From the NCBI RefSeq assembly GCF_036785885.1, contig NC_092316.1, positions 49,547,001 to 49,611,000 of the forward strand: a stretch of DNA of 64,000 bases, read 5' to 3'. Below are positions 36,231 to 48,210 of this stretch, one piece after another; positions within the stretch are counted from its first letter, which is position 1, and each line of letters starts with the position of its first letter. This stretch comes from Coffea arabica. Its lineage: Eukaryota > Streptophyta > Magnoliopsida > Gentianales > Rubiaceae. A program made the position numbers and the translations under genes. Below the pieces are notes generated by a model. It saw nothing but the letters and a program-made list of their open reading frames with translations. It searched no databases and was not told where the DNA came from.

Positions 36231-38329
36231 TCGGCCGTTAAAACTCCCAGGAGAACCGGGTGTTCCAACTTTTATCAGGCCAAACTTCTGAGCCTGAATA
36301 CTGGTACAAAAATTTTCTTTCTTGGTAATTTTGGTGGCAATAAGAATAATAATTTAATCAACAAGAAGTGAACATTCTCTCTTTTTTTGGGTTGTTCTTT
36401 ATTGGGACATCATTATCATTCAGAGCAGAAGTTGTAAAGTGCATAGAATCTAAATGGCAACTGTCATATCAACAAGATACTGGGTGTTCTTTTCTAGTTA
36501 AATGTTTTTCCTTTTTGGGGTATTTTGAGGTAACTAGTGAAAACATATGACACTGAGAACTTGGATTATGAATTTTGGACCGACACGTCCGTACATATCC
36601 GATGTTCAGCCACCTCTGCTTCTTTTCTTTTCTTTTTTTTTTTAAATATCATTGCTTTTGGCACTAGGGGCAGAAACATTGCAGGAATCAATTGTTCATG
36701 AGGATTCATGGTTAAAATTTGGCCAAGAAAATATAAGATCCAAATTATATCTTATATATTATTTTTTACATCATATATGGGACTGACAAAATTTTATGCT
36801 ATAGTTACACGTTGTTGAAAGTAAATTATATTATATGTATATAAAATCACATCTTATATATTTTATATAAAATCGATCCAACATTTTAGTCAATGGTCAA
36901 GAGCTCTAAGAGGACACCACAACCATAAGTCTATGGGGAACACATTTTTTGGCCTACACGTGTTAGTGTGCATTGATGCTTTAGGCAACCGACAACCTTT
37001 AAGTAACCGTAAGAAGATGACTAGCAATCGAGCTAGCTGTTTTGGAAAATTAAAGGGGTCTGAAAAGAAATAAATATGAGTAAGGGGGGCAACCAAAAAA
37101 AGATACCATTGAGTTAGGGTGTAAGGGGAAATATAAAAGGTGGATGTAATCTCATTGGACCAAACATATTGAGAAGGGTATAATTTCCTGCAGAAGCCTA
37201 GAACTGGCAAACGAAAAGGAGTGCAATCGGAATAGACAACAAAATACAAACATGTCAATCGAAACATCCATGAGCCCTATTTGGCTTGTAATGTACATAT
37301 GAGAAAATCACTTAAGAAAATGTAGAAAAAGTTGGAAATTTGTATATTAAAATTATCTAGCATCCAGTTAAATATCTGCCACTTACCATTTGCAAAAAAA
37401 AAAAAAAATTGAATATGTTTAATGAATGATATGTTCATATTGAAAACTAGATTTAAATGATATTTAATGGTCAATGATGGACACTTCTGCACTAACATCT
37501 TTTACAATTTTTATTTTGCAATTTAATTTTGATATTTGCTTCAATTCATTGATTTTGTAATGAATGTTAAGCAATTTATTTTGATGTTGACCCGGATAAG
37601 GCCAAAACGAAAAAAAAAGAATGTGGCATCAATGTTCATTCCTTTGCTTTTTTTTGTGACTTTATGTCATAGGGGTGGACGTTGGTACATAAAGTCGTAA
37701 TTGGAAGGGAGGTAATAGTAATTTTTTTTTGTATTTGCAGATTTCTGGTCGAAATTGTCATGTAGATAAATCTAAAATTGTCATCATTTTTCAAGTATTA
37801 AAAAATAATCAAGCCAAATAATAGAAATAGAAAACATCATATAAACTTCTAATTTATAATCCAGCAAAATAAAAGAAGGAAGTGGTGTAGAATAAAATAA
37901 AAAATGTAAATATATTTGTAATAGTAACTTTTCATATACAAGCAAGCAAAGTAATAAATTACAATACATGATTGGAGAGAAACCAAAAACTATATGTTTG
38001 TTGATCAAAATATGCAGTAACTAGTAAGGTATAACAAATAGAAACATATATAAGGCAAACACCATTAAATTCATTGAGAATTGTTATAAATAAGGAAGTG
38101 AAAAAGAATGGGATTAATTGTTGCCAAAAATAGAATATTAATAAAAAATTACAAAAAATAAATACAAAGAATTTATAGGTCCATGTGGCAAACAAATATA
38201 TAATTTGTTAGGCAGAGGTTTAGATCAGCCAATCGGCAAAATAAATATGCATATTATGGCAAAGTGGAAATTTTTACTTTGTAAATTATTGTTGGCCTTA
38301 CTATGTGCTTAATTGATCAGTAAACTTCA

Positions 38330-38585
38330 ATTTTTTTGTTCATAGTTGTACTAGCACATATTAACTTGTTAAAATTTATTTATTACTTCCTAATTTTATT
38401 GGTGGAAACATTTACTCTTTTTTATTAATAGTTGTACCAATACATATTAACTTGCTAAAAATTTGCTCATTATTTCCTAATTTCATTGGTGAAAACATGC
38501 ACACTTTTTGTTAATAATTGTACCAATACATATTAACTTGTTAAAACTTTATTCATTAATTTCCTAATTTCATTGCATAAAACTT
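38330..38585. repeat. Tandem repeat, 86 bp period, three copies
   Basis: The string TTGTACNANNACATATTAACTTG recurs with starts at about 38346, 38432 and 38518. Each copy is followed by TTCCTAATTT(C/T)ATTGG. Copies are diverged, so the array is old. No coding sense is seen. Confidence 0.8.
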
Positions 38586-39090
38586 ATCAATTAAGCTAAA
38601 CTTATCAATTTTGGTTTAGCTTGCATTTTGGAAAACCAAAATTGTAGTGTGAAGTACTTTGTTGTAAATGATTAATTAAGAAGGGTAGTTTTTTGTTTTT
38701 TTTTTAATTAATATCTCCAATGGGTTCAAGAGCTATTCTCATTGACCAACATTCACATGGATATGTGCCTACTTTCAATTTCTAATACAAGTATATCACT
38801 ATTTTGTGGAACACTCCTCTCATTTGTTTTATTTTACAAATTTGCCTCTTCATTTTTCCCCCGTCTCCCACCCCTTCGCTACATCTCTATTAGTGGGACC
38901 CACTCATTCATGAACCGATTGCATTCCGTTGTGAGGTGGACCTTTGTTTCCACCGCATGACCATTGTTTTCTGTGTAGTCACAATATGGATATTTCTTAG
39001 CCATTTATTTTTGCTTTCCACACCTCTTTTCTCAATATGTAAACATGCTTCAAAGTTTTCCTTTGTTACACATCATGGTGTGTGTATTTA

Positions 39091-39093
<3 letters not shown>

Positions 39094-39129
<36 letters not shown>

Positions 39130-39140
39130 AGAGAGAGACA
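39094..39140. repeat. CT/TA/GA compound microsatellite
   Basis: A short CT run, then about 15 TA units, then GAGAGAGAGA form a near-palindromic simple repeat. Confidence 0.9.
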
Positions 39141-39409
39141 CGCACATGTACATGTACGTATGTATTTGAAATATCTATATAGTTATTATGCTATAGGAAG
39201 TTATTCTATTTAAAATCATGGTGGAGAAAAAAGTGGAGATGTGGGGGAATTAGCGTGAAGAAGTTGTAATTAGATCTTAACGAGATAACTATTTGATAAT
39301 TATGGGGAGTTCTTTTAGGAATACATTGGGACCAATTTATCCTTATAATTAAGGGTAGATTAAGAATTTTATAAAAGTGACAATATGTAGTGAATTAGGG
39401 GTGCAGAGA

Positions 39410-39560
39410 AATCGAGTAGCTTGAATCGAGCTCGCGAGTAGCTTGATTGGATACTCGACTCGAGCTCGGTCAAATTTGATCTCGAGTCGATCTCGAGCTA
39501 CTCGCTATAGGAAACGAGTCGATCTCGAGTAGTTAGGAGGGGGAATTTTTAGCTCGTCGA
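39410..39560. repeat. hAT left subterminal CTCGAG-rich array
   Basis: At least ten overlapping motifs of the type TCGAG/CTCGA occur in 150 bp, including ACTCGACTCGAGCTCGG and GATCTCGAGTCGATCTCGAG. Arrays of this kind are transposase-binding sites in other hAT elements (established knowledge); binding here is inferred. Confidence 0.75.
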
Positions 39561-40209
39561 GTAGCTTGAGATTGATAGCATATATGTATTGTATATAATT
39601 TTAGTTATCAATTTACTCTTTTAGGTTTGTTAGCTAGTCTATTTACGGGCTTAACCAGTTATGTTGTAGTAATAATGAAGGGTGAATAAGTAATTTTGGC
39701 TTGAGAAATATGATGAAATGCTGAAAACTAAAAATGAAAACTGAAAACTCTTTCCGTCGTCCTTCATTCTTCTTCTTCGTTCCTCTTCAGCAGTTCAGCT
39801 TCAACCTTGACTCTCAAATCTCAATCTCTCATTCTCTCAACTGTCACACGTCGCAAGGCAGCCGTGACATCTAGAGCTTTAAACACTTCAGCAGTTCAAC
39901 TAATCTTCCCTCTTCCTTCTCCTGGAGCTCAAAATGGAGTTGGTAGCAGCGGTGGGTAGCCGACCTTTGAGCGAGGGTTTAAATTAATCAAAACCCACCA
40001 ATTTCAATAGCTGCATTTGACAAATTGAGGTACTTATTGTGCATTTCTGTAGTAAATATGTATATTATGAGGTTAAATTTTATAAATGTAATATTAATTT
40101 TTAATCTCGAAACCCTAACATTAAAAATTGGGGGCTGCAGCCTGCAATTGAATAGATTCCATTTGCATATTCCATTCCCTCTCCATTGCTATACTGGAAC
40201 TTTGAAGAT

Positions 40210-43200
40210 ATGGAGGGCAGCTCGATTCCTTCAACAAGTGATTCGGTAGTTAGCGCGACAGCTCCGAGAATTGGTAAGTTTCTTGACATTGGCTCTAAAC
40301 ATGCTTGTGGGTTTTTCTTTGATGTCAAAGTGCACTGATTTCAGAAATTTGCTTATACATCTGAGTTGCATTATTAAGTGTTAACTAACTAGTATAATTA
40401 GATGTTGTTCTGTTTATGTACCTGTTGGGTCGTGATTGTACAACTAAGACAAGTTGCTCATGGTTTTTGTGATAATTTGTGATCCTATATCTTGGTTTTT
40501 CTCTGTTACTGTGTGCAAAATCATTTCTCTTTTTTGTCTGATTAGACTAATGATGATGTCTCTGCCATTGCCCCTTGATTGTAGAGTTTTCTCGTAGCCT
40601 GATTGTAGAGCTGGATACCTACTTCGTGATAATTTGTGTTTTCTAATTACTACCATTAGATTCACGCAGCTTAGGATTTAATTTTGCAGAATCAGTGACT
40701 ATTCATGTTCCTGAGGTAATTTATAGCAAATTGGCTAAATGGTATTTTGTCATACTACCAAAAATGTCATGCTTTAATGAACCTGTGACATGTCCATGAA
40801 GGATAAACCAGAAGACTAGTTCCATTGTTTTGACATGAAAATTGCAGATTAACCATAACTCTATGGAAGAAATAGATATACATTACTTGATTGCTGGCTT
40901 TTAACTTTTCTGTCAGCTAAAATTGAGTTGAAATCCGAAACTGAGTTGATGACTACTCTTCTTTGATTTATGAAAAATTCTTTGGGGTTCCTGTATATAT
41001 ATTTTTTAATTAGGAGGCATATCATATTTCCTTAGAAACTATGTATATCCTTCATTCTTTATAGCATTTTATTTCGGCATTCATAATTAGATTATGAGAT
41101 TCATAAGCTGAATTTTTTTAAAGGCATGTCTATTAGTCCTCCCGAAATTTCTTCAATACCACGTGTGTCTGGGACCGATTCATCCACACCAATCATGATT
41201 GACAACCCAGTATTTGTAAGCCATGACACCTGTGATCCCACACAGGAGGATGGTGAAACACAACAAGGGAGAACCGAAGACTCCAATACGTAGCAAGGAG
41301 ATGCAGCTGAAGATGATAGTTAATTTCGAGTACCTAAAAGGAATAAAACATCTGAGGCATGGGAAGACTTCGACGATTTGGAAGAAAATGGCATATATTA
41401 CGCCATATGTAAATATTGTAGCAAGAAACTCAATTGGGAAAAAACTAAACAAACCAGCAACATGTGGAGACATTGAGAAAACTGTTCTGTTAGAAAAGCC
41501 AAGCTTAGAAAGCTGACCAGCAAACAAAGATAAATTTTCAGCAGGCAGACAAGCGTTTTCCAACTGTACCATCATTGCACACAGGCAAATTCGATATGGA
41601 AGCAATGAGAAAGGCCACTGCACATTGGGTCTTGATGCACGAGCACCCTTTCACAATTTTGGAGGAAGAGGGTTTCAACCTAATGATGAAACGTGGGTGG
41701 CCGGAGTGGCAGAAGATCTCACGCATGATAACTAAAAAAGATTGTACACAAGTGTATGAGATAGAAAAAAAAGAAGTTGAAGAACTTGTTGAGGCATGTA
41801 CAGAAAGTGAGCTTGACCACCGATATGTGGAAATCAAAGAATCAAAAAATTGAATACATGGTGGTGATCGAGCATTGGATTGATGGAAATTAGAAGCCTC
41901 AGAAGAGGGTGTTAAATTTTGTTCATATTCGACCACTTCGTCAAGGAGTTGAGATTTCCGATGCAGTTTTCAACTGTGCAAAGGAGTGGGGAATTGAGGG
42001 AAAAATTCACACTATTTTCATAGACAATGCTTCAAACAATGATGTGGCTGTGAGATTGTTGAAAGCTGATTTCGGCAGATGCAAGAAGCTATTGGGTGGA
42101 GGAAAGCTATTTCATGTTCGTTGTTGTGGCCATGTCTGAACCTTATGGTTCAAGATGGCTTGAAGGAGATAGTAGATATTTGTGAAAATATTTGAGATAG
42201 TATGGATTTTGTGAACAAGTCTGATGGTAGGGCATTGCTATTTGCAGAAATTGCTCAACACCTGCAAATTTCTGGGAAAAAATTGCTCCATGATTGTAGG
42301 ACGAGGTAGAATTCAACATATGAAATGTTGAGTTGTGCTGTAAAATATAAGGAGGTTTTTCCTCATTTTCAAGTTCGAGAGCCCAATTATGAGTCTTGTC
42401 CATTTTCAGAGGATTGGAAGAAAGCTAAAAAAGTTTGCACCATTTTAGAGAAATTTTACACAACCACGCACATAATTTTGGGGAGTGAGTATCCAACTAG
42501 CAACCTATTCCACCCTGAGGTTCTAAAGGTGAAGAAACTCTTGGATGCACGAGTGGATGATGAAGATGATTTTGTCCGGGGTATGATTACAAGAATGAAA
42601 CTCAAGTTTGACAAATACTGGAAAGAGTACAATTTATTGATGTCCATTGCAGCTATCTTGGATCCAAGACAGAAAATGTGAGCAATAGAGTTCGCCTTCC
42701 CTAAAATGTATTCCACATATAAAGCTCAAGAGAATATCACATACGTTCGAAAACCCATCTTTGAGCTTTATGATGAGTGCATTGCTATGGCTACAGGTGG
42801 AAGTGCAGGAACAGATTGTTCATTAACTGTTGCATCCGAAATAGTGTGTCTACCTCGAACAAGTGCTGACTATTGGGATGATTTGGATGAATATTGTGGT
42901 GAACTCGAATCCGATGAGCCCCAAAAGAGCGAGTTGGTGGATTACCTAGACAAGCCTCGCCAGCCTACTGGACAAAAGCCAAAGGATTTCAACTGTTTAG
43001 ATTGGTGGAAAATCAACCGATTAACATACCTGGTACTCTCTCAGCTAGCAGCTGATGCATTGGCTATTCTTATCACTACCGTCGCATCTGAGGCCACCTT
43101 TAGTGCTGGAACTAGGATGATTGATTCCTACTACGCTTTACTTGCTCCAGAGACAGTCCAGATGTTAATGTGTGCAGGCGATTGGTGTAGAAATTTACAC

Positions 43201-43373
43201 AGGGTCAAAAAGAAATTGAAAGTAAGTTATACCTATATAAATTTGTTATTGCGGAGATAAATTAGTATTTATTAGTTTGTTTGTTGATTTTAAAGTATTA
43301 TGTTTATTTGCATTCCACCACCTAAATGCAGCCACAGAAAGCTCTCAAAGAATATGAGCTGTCCAATGTTTGA
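40210..43373 (+). pseudogene. hAT transposase, broken
   Basis: A three-exon model fits: 40210-40273 (starts MEGSSIPSTSDS), 41124-43221 and 43332-43373. Exon 2 encodes a BED zinc finger (SEAWEDFDDLEENGIYYAIC, then C and H ligands to about 41475), central RNase H-like parts (for example FIDNASNND at 42020) and a C-terminal hAT dimerisation region (ELVDYLDKPRQP, DWWKINRLTYLVLSQLAADA, VASEATFSAG). Stops and frameshifts occur, for example at 41296, 41325, 41515, 41850 and 42137. The protein that would cut and rejoin element ends is not made. Confidence 0.88.
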
Positions 43374-44224
43374 AGTTGCATACGGAGCAAATAACTTGCT
43401 GGAAATCAGGTCCATCTTTTTTGTGAATTCTGAGTTTCTTGTTATTAATTTGCTTTAAGTTGTGTTCAAATTTTAAATTTAAATTGCACATAAGTTAGTT
43501 GATTTGTCATTTGTGTATGGCTAGGTGTTATAGACTATACACCAAATTTTGAAGATGCATAAGGAGCAAACAAGCTATTGGATTTACCAGATTACAAACA
43601 GGAGCTTCTAAATGCTCATTAGACTCCAAAAAATTTCCCTAAATTTTTCCTTTCAATTGGTTGCACTCTTGTTTCTATTTTCGTGAAATTCTGATGAGGT
43701 TGAGAACAGGTTGTTACTTGTATATATTGCTGAAATGTTAATGTGGATCATGGCCACTTAGTTTCTGCATGCATATGATTTTTCTTTAATCTGTCTGCCC
43801 TTTTGTTTCTCGTTGGTTTCTCTTTTACGAAATTTCTAAATTTAGAAGCTAGAATTCTTGAATCTTGATCACGGCCATACTTGGTTTCTAGTTAATGGTT
43901 GGAATCTGTTGAGAAGGCCTAAAAACTAGTTATCACTGTATCGCATGCGTTTGTTTCTAGTTATTGATCATGGCCATGAGGTGCTTGTCCTTCAAAGTTC
44001 AAAGAAGCAATGTCATGCTTCTAAGTCTTGTCCATTTGCTTGGCTCCAAGACTTTAATTGGCTACTAAGTTTTCTTTCTTTGCATTGCAATTAATCTTGT
44101 TCAATTGATATTAATGTACTTTAATTAGAATATTTATTGTAACTTAGTTTATTGTTTAGTACAAATTAGTAGTGTTGCATTTAAGATACAAAGTCTAGAT
44201 TCCTTAGATTATTAGGAATTGTAT

Positions 44225-44557
44225 GACGAGTGATCGGGTGTAGTGGAGTGCATGCTCTTGCATGGACACGGGCATGTCTGAGGTTCTTAATCGCACGTTT
44301 AGGCTGATTGCTATGGCTGCTAGCTTCGATTCTTGTTCTGATAGAGAGTTGTTCTTCTTCTCCTTGATGTTGTTGTTGCTTTGATCAGAAACAACTGGAA
44401 GCTGCTGCTGCTGCTGCAATATTTGTAATGGTTTCTGAGGTCTTGACTTAGAGGAAGCTACTGCTGCTGCTGATGATAATTGCATGACTTTGGGTTGGGA
44501 CTACTGATGGGATTGAGGAGGCCTATTTTTGGACTTGCTTTGAGTTGTTTCTTTCAT
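44225..44557 (-). pseudogene. Exon-like fragment of a plant dynein light chain-like gene inside the hAT element
   Basis: On the minus strand a frame from MKETTQSKSKNRPPQ (44557), with one in-frame TAG, continues through MQLSSAAAVASSKSRPQ, a short Gln run (ILQQQQQLP, from CTG repeats on the plus strand) and SKLAAIAISLNVRLRTSDMP plus MQEHALHYTRSL. The last part resembles the conserved start of the plant dynein light chain type 1-like family. Sequence after the TRSL codons is not homologous, as if a first exon was captured with its intron start. It lies between transposase and right terminal repeat, and the opposite strand of the element encodes nothing here. Confidence 0.55.
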
Positions 44558-44593
44558 GAAGGGGGCGAACAAACTAGCTGACAGCAGGATCAT

Positions 44594-44780
44594 TGAGCTC
44601 GAGTACTCGACTCGATAGTAAGCTCGAATGCATGTCGAGCTCGATCGAGTCGAGTTCGAGCCTGCTCATGTTATTCTCGAGTCAATTCCGATCTTTATTT
44701 CTCGAGGTCGAGTTTGAGCTCTGGTGGACGGCGTCGAGTTCGAGCTCGAGTACGTCACTACTCGAGCTCGACTCGGCTCG
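44594..44780. repeat. hAT right subterminal CTCGAG-rich array
   Basis: This array is equivalent to the left one: GAGCTCGAGTACTCGACTCG, CGAGCTCGATCGAGTCGAGT and CTACTCGAGCTCGACTCGG appear within 190 bp. An open frame on the plus strand (44593-44793) is an artefact of this serine-rich-looking repeat. Confidence 0.75.
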
Positions 44781-44892
44781 ATTTCACCCCTAGTGAATAC
44801 ACTACGCAGTGTTGCTCTCGCTTTATATATTGTATGTATAGATAATGACTTCGTCTATTTGGTGTACTAGGAGCACACAGTAAAAGTTGAGT

Positions 44893-45622
44893 AGGGGCGG
44901 AGTCAGAAAAAATTCTTAGTACGGGCAAAAGCAACACTAAAATTTTTTACCTACTCTTTTTCTAGTTTTTTAAGCAAAAAAAAAAAAAATTCACCAACAA
45001 GTACAAAATGTTGCATATATTCCATGAAAAACATAAAAAGACAAATTCAAAATTATTAATGTAATAATAATTTTATTTCAAAAACAAACTAAACTATTTA
45101 CATTTGCTCACTGCGAATTTTTATATTTTGATAACTAATTTGGTTGTGGAAGTAAGAATGGCTCTCAGTTGTGGAGGGAAAATGGGGGACCAGTGGAGGG
45201 AAGGGAAATTGGGAAGTGAGAACAAAGGAAGTGAATGATATGATTGGATGAATTGATCAAAAGAGAGAGTAGCTAGCTGCTCGGTTGTGGAAGGTAGTGA
45301 CTCTCGGTTGTGGGGGAAAAATTGGGGACTAGAGGAGGGAAGGGAAATTGGAGAGTGGGGTCCAAAGAAAGTGAATGATATGATTGGTACTTGCTAGTTA
45401 AAATGAAAAGGCTTTTTTTAGCTTATTTCAAATGGAATTTGCACCCCACGTATCTTTTTAGAATTTTAGTTTATGAACTAATTTAAAAAATCACGTAATT
45501 CTTTCACATCTTTTCTAAAAAAACTCTGGAGGTACACTTAAAATTATATTAAAATTGTGTAAGTATTATAGGAATCTAAGGGGGGCAGTGGGGGCTCGTG
45601 CCCCCACCTTAAATCCGCCCCT
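44893..45622. mobile_element. 730 bp MITE with AGGGGCGGA ends
   Basis: The left end is AGGGGCGGAGTCAGAAAAAA and the right end on the minus strand is AGGGGCGGATTTAAGGTGGG. Flanks AAAGTTGAGT (44883-44892) and GAAGTTGAGT (45623-45632) match in 9 of 10 bases. Inside is a direct duplication of about 110-130 bp (around 45140-45265 and 45283-45390) with GGAGGGAAGGGAAATTGG and GTGAATGATATGATTGG in both. It is non-coding. TSD length favours the Mutator superfamily. Confidence 0.8.
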
Positions 45623-45632
45623 GAAGTTGAGT

Positions 45633-47224
45633 CCATGTTGTTTTTTTCTACGAATGTTGCAGTGTGGGGACTAGGTTGTAATTTTAAAACATAAATAGTG
45701 AATATACCATTCGTGTCTTTAATTTGCTTTTCGTGTGCCCTTCAATCATTAAATAGAAAAAAAAGCCTTTTCATTAGGCTAATTACACTAAAGTCAAGCA
45801 AAATTTGATACTTCATCATTAAAACGGAATTGTCATTTTTTCTAGCAAAGATATTCCGGAATATTTGCTGTTGTTTTCATTCTGAAATAAAATTTTGTAT
45901 TTTAAGGTATCGTTAACGAAGCTGGGATCATGAAATGTATTTAAGTAAATTTACGGCTTCTCATAACATATAATCTGTCTAATTGATAGTAAAACTTTAG
46001 AGCATTAAGCTTCTCTTTATTACATGAGAAAGAACTTCTCTGTATTACGTCTCAATAAAATTAATTTGAAATTCATTTCGAACGTCAACAGCGTTCATAA
46101 TTTATTTCATCAATTGTGTTAATTATACATAAAATTTCATAAACAGCTGACTAAGCCTTGTCTTCTATAATCGGAAGACTTTATAGAATTGTAAAATTAT
46201 GGTAATTTAGATATAAATGAATGGAGAGAAATCTAATGGAGAGGATCCTAACCCAAACTTAAACTGCAAAGGATTCACTCATATAATAACTGATAAATAC
46301 CTGTTCTTTGACTGTCGATCAACTGCTGCAGCTTGGCAGAAAATCATATAGCTATGTGTCAGGTTTACAGGGGAGCTAACACATGATCTAATGAAATGGA
46401 GTGGGTATGCATAGCTTTTATTATACGTATAGGTTGCAGCTGCTACTGTGTATAAACTGTTCAAGTCTCTATCATTAAAAGCTACTAGTTTTCCTTAAAA
46501 CAAAAATGCTGATAAATAACTTATCAATTATATCAAATTTGATGATAATGTCAAAAAATTTATGTTACGAGGATTTTCCTAATTTTTTTTCATGCTCTGA
46601 GACTATTATAAAGTTCTGTAATCTGAATGATGATATATGTTTTTGCCTCAAGTAATGAAGGAAAATACTTATAGATTACCACATCTGTTTCATCTGAGAG
46701 TTACAAAATTGAGATGACTCGCATTTATGCCATTAGAGTTGCACCGTGTTAAAATATGAACCAGAGTTTTACTAAATTATTAATATGCATTACCCATATT
46801 TGTCATTTTTTTTCATTAAGGTCAGTAATAGGTTCACCTGTCCAACAACAAAGAAAACTGGTGGTTTCTTGCATTCATATTGTGTTATGGGATTCAACTC
46901 ATTACAGCATGAGAAAAGCATCCTCCAATCTATCCCATGTACATATAAGAGGCTACATAATTCTTACAGTGATTCATAATCAGAAAAATGATTTTTAAGT
47001 CCATTAAGAAACCCAAATAATTATTTTTGGCACACAAAACATAAAGATTAAGCATGCATCAAGAAATGAAACACTGATGATCAATAACCAGTCGGACAAA
47101 TTTTCATTCCTCTGATACTGCTGATACAGGAAGAATCTTAGGCCATCAAGCTTGAAAGGCACACTAGCTAATATAATCAGCATGTACTAGGAATTACTAT
47201 TGCATGCTTCGCCAGTTGATCTGT
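45633..47224. other. Intergenic, no gene recognised
   Basis: AT-rich sequence with only short chance frames. It lies downstream (3') of the sulfotransferase pseudogene. Confidence 0.5.
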
Positions 47225-47890
47225 TTAAGAATAGTACATATCCAAACCAGACCCTCGAAACTTCTTTCTAGTGATTTCATCGAGATGCTCCTTCATTTCA
47301 GGTGTGAAGTGATTTTTCTAGTCCCTAACATCACCACGTCTGAAACAGGAACTCTTAGGCAACCCAGATATTTACGATACCTTCCATGTTCACCTGTAGA
47401 GTTTTTAGCCTTTCAAGACTGCATCTATATATTGTTCTATCTGCCTCATCTTTACTGGCAAAAGGGCAACCAAGAAATGAAGCCAGCTTACTCATTTCTC
47501 CTCTTGGATCTTTTTTTAAGTCCTCATACCTTAGAAAAAGTATCTTGTCTGGCCTTGCCAAACATTCTCTCCAGTAGCCTAGAACATGATCATGGAATGG
47601 TCCAAAAGTGTGAACTCCTTTGCAAAAACTCTCAAATGCGTCTTCCATAGGATATGTTCCTCCGTGGATTGGTTGTTTGCATTGCAGAAATGCCACAAGG
47701 ACACCATGACATCTTTGGGATCTCGAGTTATGTACACAATCTTACAGCCTGAGGTTTTGATGGATTTAGACAACATTCCATAAGGTACATGAGTTTGATA
47801 TAATCTTGGTCAACCTCTTACAGTTGGACACGGAATTGGGCTTGCTGATGCTTTTGCTGGGGTGAAAATTTGGATCTCAAGAGATGGAAT
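47225..47890 (-). pseudogene. Cytosolic sulfotransferase pseudogene, 3' part
   Basis: The minus-strand sequence carries the 3'-phosphate-binding motif of PAPS sulfotransferases (IVYITRDPKDVMVSLWHF), then GPFHDHVLGYWRECLARPDK, ILFLRYEDLKKDP and a C-terminal FRGSGLDM tail. Lesions on the minus strand are a TGA before the CCAAGATTATAT codons (about 47810), a one-base shift near 47365 just after NIWVA, and a TAG where the family has Trp in the R-G-x-V-x-D-W motif (about 47310). The gene continues at 52700, beyond the Copia element. The enzyme would transfer sulfate from PAPS to a small molecule; the substrate is unknown. Confidence 0.88.
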
Positions 47891-48142
47891 TGTTAGAAAT
47901 TATTTACTATCGTTAGTTAATCATATTTGTTTGTTTTGTTCTACCTAATTAGTGGAGTTAGTGGAATTAGTGGAGTAGTTAGTGGAATTAGTGGAGTAAC
48001 TAGTGGAGTTAGTGGGATAGTTAGTAGTGTTGTTTTGAACTTTATAAATAGAGCAATTTCATATTATGAGTCAAGTCAGTTTTACAAAGAAATAAATACT
48101 TATCTTTTGCTTCTTTTATTATTTTTCTCAATAATTGTAACA
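47891..48142 (+). repeat. Copia 5' LTR
   Basis: 252 bp, TG...CA. It contains a minisatellite of 9 and 12 bp units (AGTGGAATT, AGTGGAGTAGTT and variants) at about 47951-48030. A TATAAATAG box lies at about 48042-48050, followed by the expected transcript start region. Confidence 0.92.
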
Positions 48143-48143
48143 A

Positions 48144-48155
48144 TGGTATTAGAGC
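48144..48155 (+). other. Copia primer binding site
   Basis: TGGTATTAGAGC lies one base after the 5' LTR. It is one base different from TGGTATCAGAGC, the usual complement of initiator tRNA-Met used by plant Copia elements. Confidence 0.85.
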
Positions 48156-48210
48156 TAGGCTCGTGAGTGAAAACAAAAATGAGTTGTGAGAACTGTGTTG
48201 GTAAATTATG

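Larger units (their letters stand above)
36231..39387. other. AT-rich intergenic region
   Basis: No gene is recognised. The stretch has long runs of A/T and only short chance frames. It contains the 86 bp tandem repeat and the TA microsatellite listed separately. Confidence 0.5.
39396..44790 (+). mobile_element. hAT transposon, 5.4 kb, inactive
   Basis: The left end reads TAGGGGTGCAGAGAAATCGA and the right end TCGATTTCACCCC, complementary over most of the first 20 bases. The 8 bp string TAGTGAAT abuts both ends (39388-39395 and 44791-44798), the TSD size of hAT elements. Both subterminal zones (39410-39560 and 44594-44780) are packed with CTCGAG, GAGCTCGA and ACTCGA motifs in both orientations. 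The interior holds a broken hAT transposase (40210-43373) and, near the right end, a minus-strand exon-like segment of host-gene type. Confidence 0.9.

Noticed and set aside
38330-38585. Tandem 86 bp repeat considered as a CRISPR-like array
   Set aside because: Units are contiguous and diverged without spacers, in plant nuclear DNA.
41101-43260. Possibility of a domesticated hAT transposase gene
   Set aside because: There are multiple stops and frameshifts, and terminal repeats and TSD are still in place, so it is an ordinary decayed element.
44593-44793. Serine-rich open frame on the plus strand
   Set aside because: It is the translation of the CTCGAG/TCGAGC subterminal array of the hAT element, not a gene.
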